The notes beneath the pieces were generated by a model. The model saw nothing but the letters and a program-made list of their open reading frames with translations, searched no databases and was not told where the DNA came from. This document shows positions 51,593 to 61,063 of a stretch of DNA of 64,000 nt, one piece after another. Position 1 is the stretch's first letter. The number at the start of each line of letters is the position of its first letter. A program made the position numbers and the translations under genes. The stretch comes from an uncultured Ruminococcus sp. (GTDB taxonomy: Bacteria > Bacillota > Clostridia > Oscillospirales > Ruminococcaceae): assembly GCA_900538575.1 (NCBI GenBank), contig UPZA01000004.1, forward strand, positions 62,001 to 126,000. The letters are read 5' to 3'.

Positions 51593-52426
51593 ATGAAGAA
51601 AAATTTACTGGAAAAGTTAATGGGCGGAGTATTCCTTATAGCCGCCTGCGTATCTATACTGGCCGTTGTTATGATATGCCTTTTTTTATTTGCAAACGGC
51701 ATTCCGGCTATCGGGAAAATTGGTTTTTTTAAATTTCTAACAGGCGAGGTTTGGAGGCCTTCTAACGATATATACGGAATTCTGCCTTTTATCCTTGGAA
51801 GTCTTTATGTTACGGCCGGCGCCATCATAATAGGCGTACCGATCGGTATAATGACCGCAGTATTTATGGCAAGGTTCTGTCCTAAAAAGCTTCACAGAAT
51901 ACTCAAGCCTGCAATTGATCTTCTTGCCGGAATACCGTCCGTTGTTTACGGTTTTTTCGGACTTGTTATGATTGTTCCCGTTACGGGAAGCTCAATAATA
52001 ACTGCGTCGGTAATTCTTGCGATAATGATACTTCCTTCAGTTATCAGCGTATCGGAATCTGCGCTCAGAGCGGTTCCCGAAAGCTATTATGAAGGCTCTC
52101 TTGCTCTCGGCGCAACGCATGAAAGAAGCGTATTTTCAGTTTTACTTCCCGCCGCCAGCTCTGGCGTATTTGCCGGAGTAGTTCTCGGAATAGGACGCGC
52201 AATCGGAGAAACTATGGCTGTTATGATGGTTGCCGGAAATAATACGGGTATGCCGAAAAGTATTTTTAAAGGAGTACGTACCCTTACGTCAAATATCGCT
52301 ATGGAAATGGGATACGCAACCGGCTTGCACCGTGAAGCTTTAATTGCAACCGGAGTAGTGCTTTTTGTATTTATACTTATTATTAATTTCTGTTCCTCAA
52401 TGCTTAAAAGGAGGAACGGAAGATGA
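51593..52426 (+). CDS. pstC: phosphate ABC transporter permease PstC
   Basis: A 277-residue permease with six membrane helices and the binding-protein-dependent transport EAA loop region (ESYYEGSLALGATHERSVFSVLLPAASSGVFAGVVLGIGRAIGETMAVMMVAGN). GITAVF-like and GIPSVVYGFFGLV segments are typical of PstC. GGAG 8 nt before the chosen ATG sets the start. Its stop overlaps the pstA start (ATGA). Confidence 0.94.
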   Translation: MKKNLLEKLMGGVFLIAACVSILAVVMICLFLFANGIPAIGKIGFFKFLTGEVWRPSNDIYGILPFILGSLYVTAGAIIIGVPIGIMTAVFMARFCPKKLHRILKPAIDLLAGIPSVVYGFFGLVMIVPVTGSSIITASVILAIMILPSVISVSESALRAVPESYYEGSLALGATHERSVFSVLLPAASSGVFAGVVLGIGRAIGETMAVMMVAGNNTGMPKSIFKGVRTLTSNIAMEMGYATGLHREALIATGVVLFVFILIINFCSSMLKRRNGR

Positions 52427-53289
52427 ATCCTATGAATAAACAAAGTCTCAAAGAAAGATTGGCTCATTATAAGAATTCCCCGGTTTCCCTGATTCTGCTG
52501 ATACTTGTACTTATATGCGCCGCTTTAACTGTTATTACCCTTATATTCATTGTTATATATATACTGATAAGAGGCATTCCTCATCTTTCTTTATCGCTAT
52601 TCTCACCTACATATAATTCCGATAATGTTTCTATGCTTCCCGCCATTATAAACACATTTATAATGACTCTTATATCATTGATTATAGCCGTTCCCTTAGG
52701 TATCTTTTCCGCCATATATTTGGTTGAATACGCTAAAAGAGGAAACAAGCTTGTCGGGATAATAAGAATGACGACTGAAACTCTTTCAGGTATTCCTTCT
52801 ATTGTTTACGGTCTTTTCGGTTTCCTGTTCTTTTTAACCACCTTGAAATTAGGCTATTCCATTCTTTCCGGCGCATTAACGCTCGCAATAATGATTCTTC
52901 CTCTTATAATGAGAACAACCGAGGAAGCGCTTAAATCTGTTCCGGATTCATACAGAGAAGGCAGCTTCGGACTTGGGGCTGGAAAGCTCCGCACAGTGTT
53001 CAGAATCGTACTTCCTCCTGCCATCCCCGGAATACTTTCAGGTATTATACTGGCAACCGGTCGAATTTGCGGAGAAACTGCGGCTTTGATATTTACCGCC
53101 GGAACGGGTACGAAAATAGCTCTTAACCTGATGTCCTCCGGAAGAACTCTGGCAGTTCATATGTATAATCTATCAAGCGAAGGGCTGCATATAGACGAAT
53201 GCTATGCAACAGCAGTAGTACTTTTGGCTCTTGTGGCTGTTATCAACAGCATTTCAGGACTTCTTGCAAAAAAATTATCGAAAGGATAA
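52423..53289 (+). CDS. pstA: phosphate ABC transporter permease PstA
   Basis: A 288-residue permease with six helices, the GIPSIVYGLFGFLFF motif, and the EAA loop PDSYREGSFGLGAGKLRTVFRIVLPPAIPGILSGIILATGRICGETAALIFTAG. It pairs with PstC to form the phosphate channel. It overlaps pstC by 4 bp and is followed 3 nt later by pstB. Confidence 0.94.
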   Translation: MNPMNKQSLKERLAHYKNSPVSLILLILVLICAALTVITLIFIVIYILIRGIPHLSLSLFSPTYNSDNVSMLPAIINTFIMTLISLIIAVPLGIFSAIYLVEYAKRGNKLVGIIRMTTETLSGIPSIVYGLFGFLFFLTTLKLGYSILSGALTLAIMILPLIMRTTEEALKSVPDSYREGSFGLGAGKLRTVFRIVLPPAIPGILSGIILATGRICGETAALIFTAGTGTKIALNLMSSGRTLAVHMYNLSSEGLHIDECYATAVVLLALVAVINSISGLLAKKLSKG

Positions 53290-53292
53290 AAC

Positions 53293-54042
53293 ATGGATAA
53301 ATTTAATGTAGAAAATCTGGATCTTTATTATGGTCAATTCAAGGCTCTTAAAGATGTCAGCATAAAAATACCTGATCACGAAATTACAGCTTTTATCGGT
53401 CCATCCGGCTGCGGAAAGTCAACTCTGCTGAAATCGCTTAACCGCATGAACGATCTCGTTGAAGGGTGCTCTATAAAGGGTACCGTTCTCCTTGACGGTG
53501 AAGATATTTACGGAAAAATGGATGTTAATCTGCTGAGAAAGCGAGTAGGAATGGTTTTTCAGAAACCAAATCCGTTTCCGATGAGCATTTACGATAATAT
53601 AGCCTACGGTCCAAGAACCCACGGAATACGTTCTAAATCCAAGCTTGACGATATAGTAGAAAAATCGCTGAGAGACGCGGCAATTTGGGACGAAGTGAAA
53701 GACAGACTGAAAAAAAGCGCACTGGGTATGTCAGGAGGGCAGCAGCAGCGCCTATGTATTGCAAGAGCCTTGGCCGTTCAGCCTGAAGTTCTGCTGATGG
53801 ATGAGCCGACGTCCGCTCTTGATCCCATTTCAACATCTAAAATAGAAGACCTTGCAATTGAACTGAAAAAGGAGTATACTATAATCATAGTAACCCATAA
53901 TATGCAGCAGGCAGTCAGAATTTCCGACAACACAGCATTTTTTCTTCTCGGAGAAATAATAGAATATGATAAAACTGAAAAGCTTTTTTCAATGCCGTCC
54001 AACAAAAAAACTGAGGATTACATTACAGGGAGGTTCGGTTAA
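53293..54042 (+). CDS. pstB: phosphate import ATP-binding protein PstB
   Basis: A 249-residue ABC ATPase with Walker A GPSGCGKST (36-44), a Q-loop near FQKPNPFPMS, the signature LGMSGGQQQRLCIARALA (~147-164) and Walker B VLLMDEPTSALDP. It energises the PstCA channel. It abuts phoU with no gap. Confidence 0.97.
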   Translation: MDKFNVENLDLYYGQFKALKDVSIKIPDHEITAFIGPSGCGKSTLLKSLNRMNDLVEGCSIKGTVLLDGEDIYGKMDVNLLRKRVGMVFQKPNPFPMSIYDNIAYGPRTHGIRSKSKLDDIVEKSLRDAAIWDEVKDRLKKSALGMSGGQQQRLCIARALAVQPEVLLMDEPTSALDPISTSKIEDLAIELKKEYTIIIVTHNMQQAVRISDNTAFFLLGEIIEYDKTEKLFSMPSNKKTEDYITGRFG

Positions 54043-54693
54043 ATGCGTAATAAATTTGATAAACAGCTTGAAACGCTGCATGTAGAGCTAATAAAAATGG
54101 GAGCTCTCTGTGAGGACGCAATCTCCGGTACGGTAGACGCGTTAGAAGATAATAACGATGAAATTGTTCAGAAAGTCTTTCATATAGAATCTGAAATAGA
54201 TCAAAAGGAACGCGATATAGAAGCGTTATGTATGAAGCTGCTGCTTCAGCAGCAGCCTGTAGCGACGGATCTCCGAGTTGTTTCAGCCGCGATGAAAATG
54301 ATTTCAGATATGGAACGTATAGGCGATCAAGCGGCGGATATTGCTGAAATAACAAGATTTCTACAGCTTGCCCCTCTTCGAAAGGTTGTTCCCGTTGATA
54401 AAATGGCTAATGCTGCGGTCAGAATGGTGACAAATGCGATTGATTCGTTTATCAAGAGGGATCTTACTCTGGCCGGCAGAGTTATCGGTTCAGACGATAT
54501 TATAGACGACCTTTTTGTTTCAATAAGAAAATATCTTGTGGAATATATAACAAAGCATCCGGAAAATAGTGAAAACTGCCTTGATATGCTTATGATAGCC
54601 AAATACTTTGAAAGAATAGGCGATCATGCGGCAAATATTGCAGAATGGGTAGAATTTTCGATAACAGGTGTTTACAAAGGAGAAACACTATGA
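54043..54693 (+). CDS. phoU: phosphate signalling protein PhoU
   Basis: A 216-residue helical protein with two PhoU repeats (FDKQLETLHVELIKMGALCEDAISGTVDAL... and VRMVTNAIDSFIKRDLTLAGRVIGSDDIIDDLF), each bearing E/DxxxD metal motifs such as SDMERIGDQAADIAE and ERIGDHAANIAE. It represses the PhoR-PhoB pathway when phosphate is plentiful. ATGA overlap with phoB. Confidence 0.95.
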   Translation: MRNKFDKQLETLHVELIKMGALCEDAISGTVDALEDNNDEIVQKVFHIESEIDQKERDIEALCMKLLLQQQPVATDLRVVSAAMKMISDMERIGDQAADIAEITRFLQLAPLRKVVPVDKMANAAVRMVTNAIDSFIKRDLTLAGRVIGSDDIIDDLFVSIRKYLVEYITKHPENSENCLDMLMIAKYFERIGDHAANIAEWVEFSITGVYKGETL

Positions 54694-55373
54694 TTTATAT
54701 TGTCGAGGACGACAGCAGTATAAGAGAGCTTGTAGCATATACGCTAAAAATGGCCGGGTTTGAAACGGATACTTTTTCTAACGGAGAAGAATTTTTTATA
54801 GCATTATCCAATTCCAATCAACCTGAGCTGATACTTCTTGATATTATGCTGCCGGGCGAGGACGGAATTACAATATTAAAAAAAATCAGAAATTCATCTA
54901 AGACGCGTTCCATACCTGTTATTATGATGACCGCTAAGGGTACTGAATATGACAAGGTATTAGGACTTGACAACGGCGCTGACGATTACATCACCAAGCC
55001 ATTCGGAATGCTTGAACTCATTTCCAGAATAAAAGCAGTATTGAGAAGAACGAGCGACAACCCTTCGGATTACGAGCTTCATGCGGGAGATATTACTGTA
55101 AACCCCGGAAAACACAGAGTAATGGTAAATGGAGAAAACGTTATTCTGACCTATAAGGAATTTGAAATGCTCTGTATGCTGATTGAGAGCAAGGGTCTTG
55201 TTCTTTCAAGAAATAAGCTTCTTGAAAGTATATGGGGTTATGATTTTGACGGTGAAACCCGCACAATCGACGTTCATATCCGTTCTCTCCGCTCAAAACT
55301 GGGTGAAAGCGGTAACATCATAGAAACTGTACGCGGCGTAGGCTATAAAATCGGAGCAGATTATGAAACGTAA
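54690..55373 (+). CDS. phoB: OmpR/PhoB-family response regulator
   Basis: A 227-residue regulator with acidic pocket E6-D7-D8, phosphoacceptor D51 (LILLDIMLPGEDG), Thr in MMTAKG and Lys in YITKPF. A winged-helix output domain follows (VILTYKEFEMLCMLIESKGLVLSRNKLLESIWGYDFDGETRTIDVHIRSLRSKL). The start overlaps the phoU stop as ATGA; a longer frame runs inside phoU. It probably binds the Pho box before pstS. Confidence 0.94.
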   Translation: MIYIVEDDSSIRELVAYTLKMAGFETDTFSNGEEFFIALSNSNQPELILLDIMLPGEDGITILKKIRNSSKTRSIPVIMMTAKGTEYDKVLGLDNGADDYITKPFGMLELISRIKAVLRRTSDNPSDYELHAGDITVNPGKHRVMVNGENVILTYKEFEMLCMLIESKGLVLSRNKLLESIWGYDFDGETRTIDVHIRSLRSKLGESGNIIETVRGVGYKIGADYET

Positions 55374-57021
55374 AATATCTTTAAGCATGTGCTGTATAGC
55401 GGCATTTTCAGTCCTTATAACAGCGCTGATGATCTCTTTAGTTCTTTATAACAGAAATTATAAGAATATGACTAATTATATACAAAATGAAGCGGAATAT
55501 ATGGCTGCCGCAATGAATTATAACGGAGTCGAATATCTCGACTCCGTTAAAGATGTTTCACCAAGCCGAATTACATGGATTGCAAACGACGGTAACGTTA
55601 TTTTTGACAACAGCGGCAAAAAAATGGAGAACCATTCCGACCGTTCAGAATTTAAAGAAGCCATTAAAAGCGGCATAGGTGAAAGCTCAAGGCTTTCTGA
55701 AACGCTTGGCAAAAAAACATATTATTATGCAATTTTAATGAACGACGGCACAGTATTAAGAATATCTGACACCACCAGCAGTATTTTCAGCGACATTTTC
55801 AGCAGTCTTCCGTATCTTATATTAATAACATGTATTATTTTGATTATAGTTATTTTTGTATCGCGCTTTCAGACAAAAAAGATTGTAAAGCCTATTAATG
55901 AAATAAACCTTGATTCCCCTCAGTCAAATATAGCCTACGACGAGCTTTCACCGCTTCTGTCTCGTATTGAAAAGCAAAACCGCGATATACATGAATTTAT
56001 AGATAAGCTTCAAGCAAAGCAAAACGAATTTAAAACTGTAACTCAGAATATGAGCGAGGGACTTATTATTATAAACAGGCGTAATATTCTTTCCTACAAT
56101 AAAAGCGCCTTAAAAATTCTTGGTAACGAGAATGTTGATTATACCGGCAAAAGTATTCTGGAATTCAATCATTCGAAGGCATTTATAGACGCGGTAGAGT
56201 CTACTCTTAACGGAAACGCCAATGAAATAAACATGCCTATTGACAATAAAAATTATTTGATGATATCCAGTCCGGTTTTTGATAATAACTTGGTAACAGG
56301 AGCGGTTATACTCTTGATAGACACGACGGAAAAGAATTCAAGGGAGGCTATGAGACGAGAATTTTCAGCAAACGTATCTCACGAGTTAAAAACCCCGCTT
56401 ACGACAATTTCGGGATATGCCGAAATAATGAAATCCGGATGGGCTGATCCTAAGGATTATCAGATGTTTGCGGAGAAAATATATAATGAAGGTAAAAGAT
56501 TAATTAATTTGATTGACGATATTATTAATCTTTCCAAGCTTGATGAAAATAACAATGAATTAAAAAAGGAACCGGTGAATCTGCTTACCGTCACTCAGGA
56601 TATAGTAGCCGCTTTAGCTCAGAAGACAAAGGATAAAAACGTCACGTTCAATATAAGCGGCGAATCTGTTGAAATCAATGCTGTTCCTCACCTCTTATAT
56701 GAAATGATTTTCAATTTATGCGATAATGCAGTTAAATATAATAAGGATAACGGAAAAGTAGATATTAACATTGATAATAGCGGCGGAAATCCTAAGCTGA
56801 CAGTAAAAGACACCGGAATAGGGATTCCAGCAGAAGATACGGAACGCGTATTTGAAAGATTTTATTGCGTTGATAAAAGTCATTCAAAGGAAACAGGAGG
56901 TACAGGACTGGGTCTTTCAATTGTAAAACACGGCGCTATACTTCATAATGCGAAAATAGATATAGACAGTGTTCTCAATAAAGGAACAGCAATTACACTG
57001 ACTTTCGAAAAAGCAATTTAA
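55363..57021 (+). CDS. phoR: sensor histidine kinase PhoR
   Basis: A 552-residue kinase with transmembrane helices at ~9-30 and ~147-167, a small extracytoplasmic domain between them, and a PAS domain (~230-320). HisKA with H340 in VSHELKTPLTTISGYAEIM follows, then HATPase with the N box NLCDNAVKYN, G1 DTGIGIP and G2 GGTGLGLSIVKHG. It phosphorylates PhoB when phosphate is low and is restrained by PhoU/Pst. The start overlaps phoB by 11 bp. No HAMP domain is evident. Confidence 0.93.
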   Translation: MKRKISLSMCCIAAFSVLITALMISLVLYNRNYKNMTNYIQNEAEYMAAAMNYNGVEYLDSVKDVSPSRITWIANDGNVIFDNSGKKMENHSDRSEFKEAIKSGIGESSRLSETLGKKTYYYAILMNDGTVLRISDTTSSIFSDIFSSLPYLILITCIILIIVIFVSRFQTKKIVKPINEINLDSPQSNIAYDELSPLLSRIEKQNRDIHEFIDKLQAKQNEFKTVTQNMSEGLIIINRRNILSYNKSALKILGNENVDYTGKSILEFNHSKAFIDAVESTLNGNANEINMPIDNKNYLMISSPVFDNNLVTGAVILLIDTTEKNSREAMRREFSANVSHELKTPLTTISGYAEIMKSGWADPKDYQMFAEKIYNEGKRLINLIDDIINLSKLDENNNELKKEPVNLLTVTQDIVAALAQKTKDKNVTFNISGESVEINAVPHLLYEMIFNLCDNAVKYNKDNGKVDINIDNSGGNPKLTVKDTGIGIPAEDTERVFERFYCVDKSHSKETGGTGLGLSIVKHGAILHNAKIDIDSVLNKGTAITLTFEKAI

Positions 57022-57028
57022 TAATATA

Positions 57029-57053
57029 AAAGGACGCTTAAAGCGTCCTTTTT
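57029..57053 (+). terminator. intrinsic terminator of the pst-pho operon
   Basis: AAAGGACGC/GCGTCCTTT stem with a T5 tail on the plus strand. The stem overlaps the stop of the convergent acetyltransferase gene. Confidence 0.82.
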
Positions 57054-57489
57054 ATTTTAATATTTCCATCTGAAGGTAATTAAGCTGTTTAAAACCATTT
57101 CTTTCATATAGCCTTATCGCTCCTTGATTATTTTCGGTTACTTCAAGTCTGAATCTGGAATAATGCTTATAGCAATCTAAAACATACTTAAGTAATGACG
57201 AAGCGATTCCCCTTCCCCGCGCTGTCGGAGCAGTATAAAGCTCTTCAATCCAAACCACGTCGCCTCCTGATTCATTTGAATAAGTAAACGAAAGCAATAC
57301 ATACCCATATACAATACCATTATCTTCATATAAATATGCTTCACAAAAAGGCGAAGATTTTAAAAGCTTATCAAAAGTAGTGGAAGCATATTCAATTGGT
57401 ATAGAATGATCCACTCCCTCCCCGCTATAAAAATCCATACACATATCAATAAAGATCTGTTTATCTGTTTCAATAAATTTTCTTATCAT
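57052..57489 (-). CDS. GNAT family N-acetyltransferase
   Basis: A 145-residue acetyltransferase with IRKFIETDKQIFIDMCMDFY at the N terminus, motif A LYTAPTARGRGIASSLLKYVLDCYKHY (~85-111) and the family end ENNQGAIRLYERNGFKQLNYLQMEI. The substrate is unknown. GGAGG 4 nt before the chosen ATG sets the start. It lies between the pst-pho terminator and a bidirectional hairpin. Confidence 0.85.
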   Translation of the reverse strand: MIRKFIETDKQIFIDMCMDFYSGEGVDHSIPIEYASTTFDKLLKSSPFCEAYLYEDNGIVYGYVLLSFTYSNESGGDVVWIEELYTAPTARGRGIASSLLKYVLDCYKHYSRFRLEVTENNQGAIRLYERNGFKQLNYLQMEILK

Positions 57490-57507
57490 AATTCCTCCAA
57501 ATAATAA

Positions 57508-57540
57508 AACAGCAAGCATAAAAGCTTGCTGTTTTTATTA
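57508..57540. terminator. bidirectional terminator after the sugar ABC operon
   Basis: AACAGCAAGC and GCTTGCTGTT pair around a 6-nt loop, with T-rich tails on both strands. Confidence 0.82.
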
Positions 57541-57558
57541 TAACATTGATATTTAGTT

Positions 57559-58437
57559 TTATTCCTTTACGCCGCCGAGCGCAACGCCTGCAACGATAAA
57601 ACGAGAAAGCAAGAGATAAATTATAACAACCGGAATGATTGAAAGCGCAATACCTGCATAAATAACACCATAATCCGCAATCTTATCATTTGATTTAAGG
57701 GCATTAATCATCATCGGCATTGTTAATTGTTCAAACTTTCTTGATGTAAGAATCATTGACGGCTGGTAGAAGTTATTCCAGTTAAGAATAAATGCAAATA
57801 TCGACTGAACTGCAATAGCAGGCTTCATCATCGGTATAGCAATTGTCAAAAATGTTCTGAATTCTCCACATCCATCAATTCTTGCAGCTTCGACAATATC
57901 AAGCGGAAATGATGATTTCAGATACTGTCTCATAAAGAATACAGTAGCAGGAGCAGCAACAGTAGGAACTATCAGAGGAATAAACGAGTCATTAAGACCA
58001 AGATTGATCATGAACTGTAAGAAACCAACTGAAGTAACCTGCATAGGTACCATCATAACAGCAAGAATAAATGTAAACGCCGGACCCCTTAGCTTAAAAT
58101 CGTATACGACAAGACCATAAGCAGTAAGAGCAGAGAAAAATACGCTTAAAATTGTACTTCCAATCGCGATAATAGCGCTGTTCTTAAAGCCTATCAGCGG
58201 ATCAAATTTATACAAACCGTTTGTAAGAAGCTCTTTTATGTTTCTTACAAGCTGATCTCCGGGAATAAAAGTAACCGAATTAATAATATCAACATGTGTA
58301 CGCGTCGAGTTTATAAAAAGTATATAAATCGGCACAATACAAATTAAAGTTAAAATAACACAGACTAAGAACAAAAGAATTGATTTAAAACGGAGCTTAG
58401 CAGTGTAGTTATCTTTAACATTATTACTGTTACTCAT
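57559..58437 (-). CDS. sugar ABC transporter permease (MalG/LacG type)
   Basis: A 292-residue carbohydrate ABC permease with six helices and the EAA loop EAARIDGCGEFRTFLTIAIPMMKPAIAVQSIFAFILNWNNFYQPSMIL near the C terminus. It overlaps the other permease gene by 4 bp. The pair forms the channel of an oligosaccharide importer. No ATPase gene is nearby, so a shared MsmX-type ATPase is expected elsewhere. Confidence 0.92.
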   Translation of the reverse strand: MSNSNNVKDNYTAKLRFKSILLFLVCVILTLICIVPIYILFINSTRTHVDIINSVTFIPGDQLVRNIKELLTNGLYKFDPLIGFKNSAIIAIGSTILSVFFSALTAYGLVVYDFKLRGPAFTFILAVMMVPMQVTSVGFLQFMINLGLNDSFIPLIVPTVAAPATVFFMRQYLKSSFPLDIVEAARIDGCGEFRTFLTIAIPMMKPAIAVQSIFAFILNWNNFYQPSMILTSRKFEQLTMPMMINALKSNDKIADYGVIYAGIALSIIPVVIIYLLLSRFIVAGVALGGVKE

Positions 58438-59462
58438 ATCTCCATACCTCCCAATCCCTTCTGCTTAGCTTTCAAGGCTTTCATGTTGGCCTTTCGTTCT
58501 TTCTTTTTAGCAAGTTCATCCTTGTCCCTGTTCATATAAAATGCCACGGAACCGAGAATTATTGTAATGAAGAACAGAATAACCGACGCTGCGGCAGAGA
58601 ATCCGTAGTTAGGATTCGGCATTTTTTCACGGAAATGTTCGTAGATAAATACAGCAGCCGTCTTTGTATACTCATTTCTTTGCGTTCCCTTAGTATACAT
58701 ATAAGGAATATCGAACATCTGCAATCCGCCTATCATTGATGTAACAACAGTATAAAGCATCATGGGACTAAGAAGCGGAAGAGTAATTTTTCTAAACACC
58801 TGTCCGCTGCTTGCACCGTCGATATTAGCAGCTTCAAATAGAGATGGATTCAATCCCATAATACCGGACATAAGCATTATCATGGTATTACCGAACCACA
58901 TCCAGCACTGAATAAACATGACCATACCTCTTGACTGCCAAACGCCTGTTACAAACTTAATAGGATTATCAATAATTCCGATACTCATAAGAAGGTTATT
59001 GACAGGACCGTATTTAGATTCAGCGAAAAGCGAAAGATACAAAGCTGCAATAGAAGCGGCAGTAAGAATATTAGGCATGTACATTACTACTTTAAAAAAT
59101 CCTTTGCCCTTGATCTTCAGTTTAGCGTCTGTAAACCAAACAGCAAGTGCAAGAGACAGAACTATCTGAGGAATAAAGTTGCCTATCCAGACAATAAAAG
59201 TATTTCCAAGCGTCTGTATAAACGTTTCATGAATAGCTGAAGATGTACGTCCCATACCGGTACCGAAAAGAAGCGCCTGAAAGTTCTGAAGACCTACAAA
59301 ATCGTCAACTTTTTTTCCGTTTCCGAAGAAACTCAGGTAAAACGTGTTAAATAAAGGATAAAGCTGAAAAAAGCAATATACCAGAAAAAATGGCAATATA
59401 AAAAAATAACCATATTTAGCATAGCTGATCGAGCGAATTCTCCTTTGTGCAGCAGATGCCAT
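58434..59462 (-). CDS. sugar ABC transporter permease (MalF/LacF type)
   Basis: A 342-residue carbohydrate ABC permease. It has six helices, FFILPFFLVYCFFQLYPLFNTFYLSFFG at the N terminus, the EAA loop EAANIDGASSGQVFRKITLPLLSPMMLYTVV (~210-240) and a basic Lys-rich C-terminal tail. It is the first permease after the binding-protein gene and partner of the MalG-type permease. Confidence 0.92.
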   Translation of the reverse strand: MASAAQRRIRSISYAKYGYFFILPFFLVYCFFQLYPLFNTFYLSFFGNGKKVDDFVGLQNFQALLFGTGMGRTSSAIHETFIQTLGNTFIVWIGNFIPQIVLSLALAVWFTDAKLKIKGKGFFKVVMYMPNILTAASIAALYLSLFAESKYGPVNNLLMSIGIIDNPIKFVTGVWQSRGMVMFIQCWMWFGNTMIMLMSGIMGLNPSLFEAANIDGASSGQVFRKITLPLLSPMMLYTVVTSMIGGLQMFDIPYMYTKGTQRNEYTKTAAVFIYEHFREKMPNPNYGFSAAASVILFFITIILGSVAFYMNRDKDELAKKKERKANMKALKAKQKGLGGMEI

Positions 59463-59501
59463 AAGTACACCTCTCTCTAAGAAATCAGATTAAATACATG
59501 T

Positions 59502-59529
59502 TTACGGGATGGGTAAATCCATCCCGTAA
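59502..59529 (-). repeat. hairpin between the sugar-binding protein and permease genes
   Basis: TTACGGGATGG and CCATCCCGTAA pair perfectly (11 bp) around a short loop with no T tract. Position and form fit an mRNA-stabilising hairpin that lets the binding protein be made in excess of the permeases. Confidence 0.65.
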
Positions 59530-59557
59530 GCACATTATACAGAATTATATTATCAGA

Positions 59558-60985
59558 TTAATCTACTGTAATATCTGTAACGCTTTCAGCAACTCTGTCC
59601 TTGAAGTCTTCAATACAAGCAGCAGCATCTGCTGTTTCACCTGCACAGTAAGCGTTTACTGCATCTATGAATGCCTGCTTGATAGAAGCGTCGTATGGAG
59701 TGATCAGACCGTTAAGGTCGATATTCTTAGCTGTTTCGTGAAGAACTGCGAACTGATCCTGACCGCCGAGAAGAGGATTGCTGTTTGACTTTTCATCAAC
59801 AATCTTCTGCATTACGTTCATGTTGTTTACATACTCAGGCTTGCCGAGAGCATATTTTTCCATTGAAGCTTCGTCAACTGTGAAGTACTTGATAAAATCG
59901 TAAACCATGTCTGCGTTATCTGTGTTAGGTGATACGCACATCCATGTACCGCCCCAGAAGTAAGGTGTAGGTCCGTTGCAAACATTCCACTTACCGTATG
60001 TAGCGCCGCCTTCACCGCCAGCTGCAGAAAGAAGGATTGATTCGCCGAAGCCCCATGTTGAAACGAAGTAACCCATTGTGTCGTCTGTCTGGCCTGCAGC
60101 CTTCCATTCGTCTGTCCACTGGTTAAGATCCATAACATACTTGTTGTCTCTCATATCCTTAGCGAGATCAATAAATGTATTGCAGAAATCGTCAATTACA
60201 AGAGCGTCGTCCTTAACCCAAGGCTGCGATCTGTTAGCAGCAAACGCCTGCCAGATACCGCCGAGAGTTGTTGTCAGAGCTGTCTTATTGCCTGATGCCT
60301 CGTAAACTTCCTTAGCTGTAGCCTGGAACTTATCCCAGTCAGAAACCTTTTCCTGCATTTCTTCAGGCGTCTTAACTCCGAGGTACTGTTCAGCAAGGTC
60401 TGTTCTGTAGCACCAACCGCCAGGAGCAGCCTGCCACGAAACGCCCTTGATTACGCCGTTTGAGTCCTTACCGATATCCATTGTGTAAGCATACTGACCG
60501 GCAAAGTCTTCATCCTTAAAGCCAAGCTCGCTCATAGGAGCTGTTGCAGAATCGTCATTGATATACTTGAGAGCCCAGTCAGCCTCAACCATGAACAGGT
60601 CAACGTCGTCGCCGCCGAGGAAATACTGATCATACTGAGCAGCAGCCTCACCGCCGCCTACGCTGAAGTTTACAAAGTTAATCTGGTCGTCTGTATAACC
60701 AGTATCACCCTTCCACATTTCAAGCATAGGGTTTACGTCGTCAGGTGTCCAGCAAAGAATTGTCATCTTGTCGCCGCCTGTTTTAAGTGAACCAGTATAG
60801 CCTGCTTCACCCTCGGCAGTCGATGATTCGCCACCTTCTGCCGCTGATGTTTCGTCAGCTGCAGATGAAGAGCTGTCTTCCTTCGATGATGAAGATGAGT
60901 TATTATCATCACCGCATCCTACAAATGCTGTTGCAGAGATTGCAAGAGTTGCAACCAATGCTAATGTTCTTTTAAGTTTGTTCAT
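59558..60985 (-). CDS. extracellular sugar-binding lipoprotein of an ABC importer
   Basis: A 475-residue lipoprotein with a lipobox AFVGC (Cys24), a Ser/Glu-rich linker (~25-65), and a family 1 solute-binding domain (TGSLKTGGDKMTILCWTPDDVNPMLEMWK...). The domain contains several aromatic residues of the kind that stack on sugars (WQAAPGGWCYRT, WGGTWMCV). It captures an oligosaccharide for the adjacent permeases. The specific sugar is not readable. It is preceded by GGAGG and regulated, presumably, by the LacI-type gene directly upstream. Confidence 0.92.
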   Translation of the reverse strand: MNKLKRTLALVATLAISATAFVGCGDDNNSSSSSKEDSSSSAADETSAAEGGESSTAEGEAGYTGSLKTGGDKMTILCWTPDDVNPMLEMWKGDTGYTDDQINFVNFSVGGGEAAAQYDQYFLGGDDVDLFMVEADWALKYINDDSATAPMSELGFKDEDFAGQYAYTMDIGKDSNGVIKGVSWQAAPGGWCYRTDLAEQYLGVKTPEEMQEKVSDWDKFQATAKEVYEASGNKTALTTTLGGIWQAFAANRSQPWVKDDALVIDDFCNTFIDLAKDMRDNKYVMDLNQWTDEWKAAGQTDDTMGYFVSTWGFGESILLSAAGGEGGATYGKWNVCNGPTPYFWGGTWMCVSPNTDNADMVYDFIKYFTVDEASMEKYALGKPEYVNNMNVMQKIVDEKSNSNPLLGGQDQFAVLHETAKNIDLNGLITPYDASIKQAFIDAVNAYCAGETADAAACIEDFKDRVAESVTDITVD

Positions 60986-61063
60986 TGGTAGTTTTCCTCC
61001 TTAATGATTATATTATATTTTAAAAAAATAAAATATAATAAAGCATGTTTATATATGGAACTG

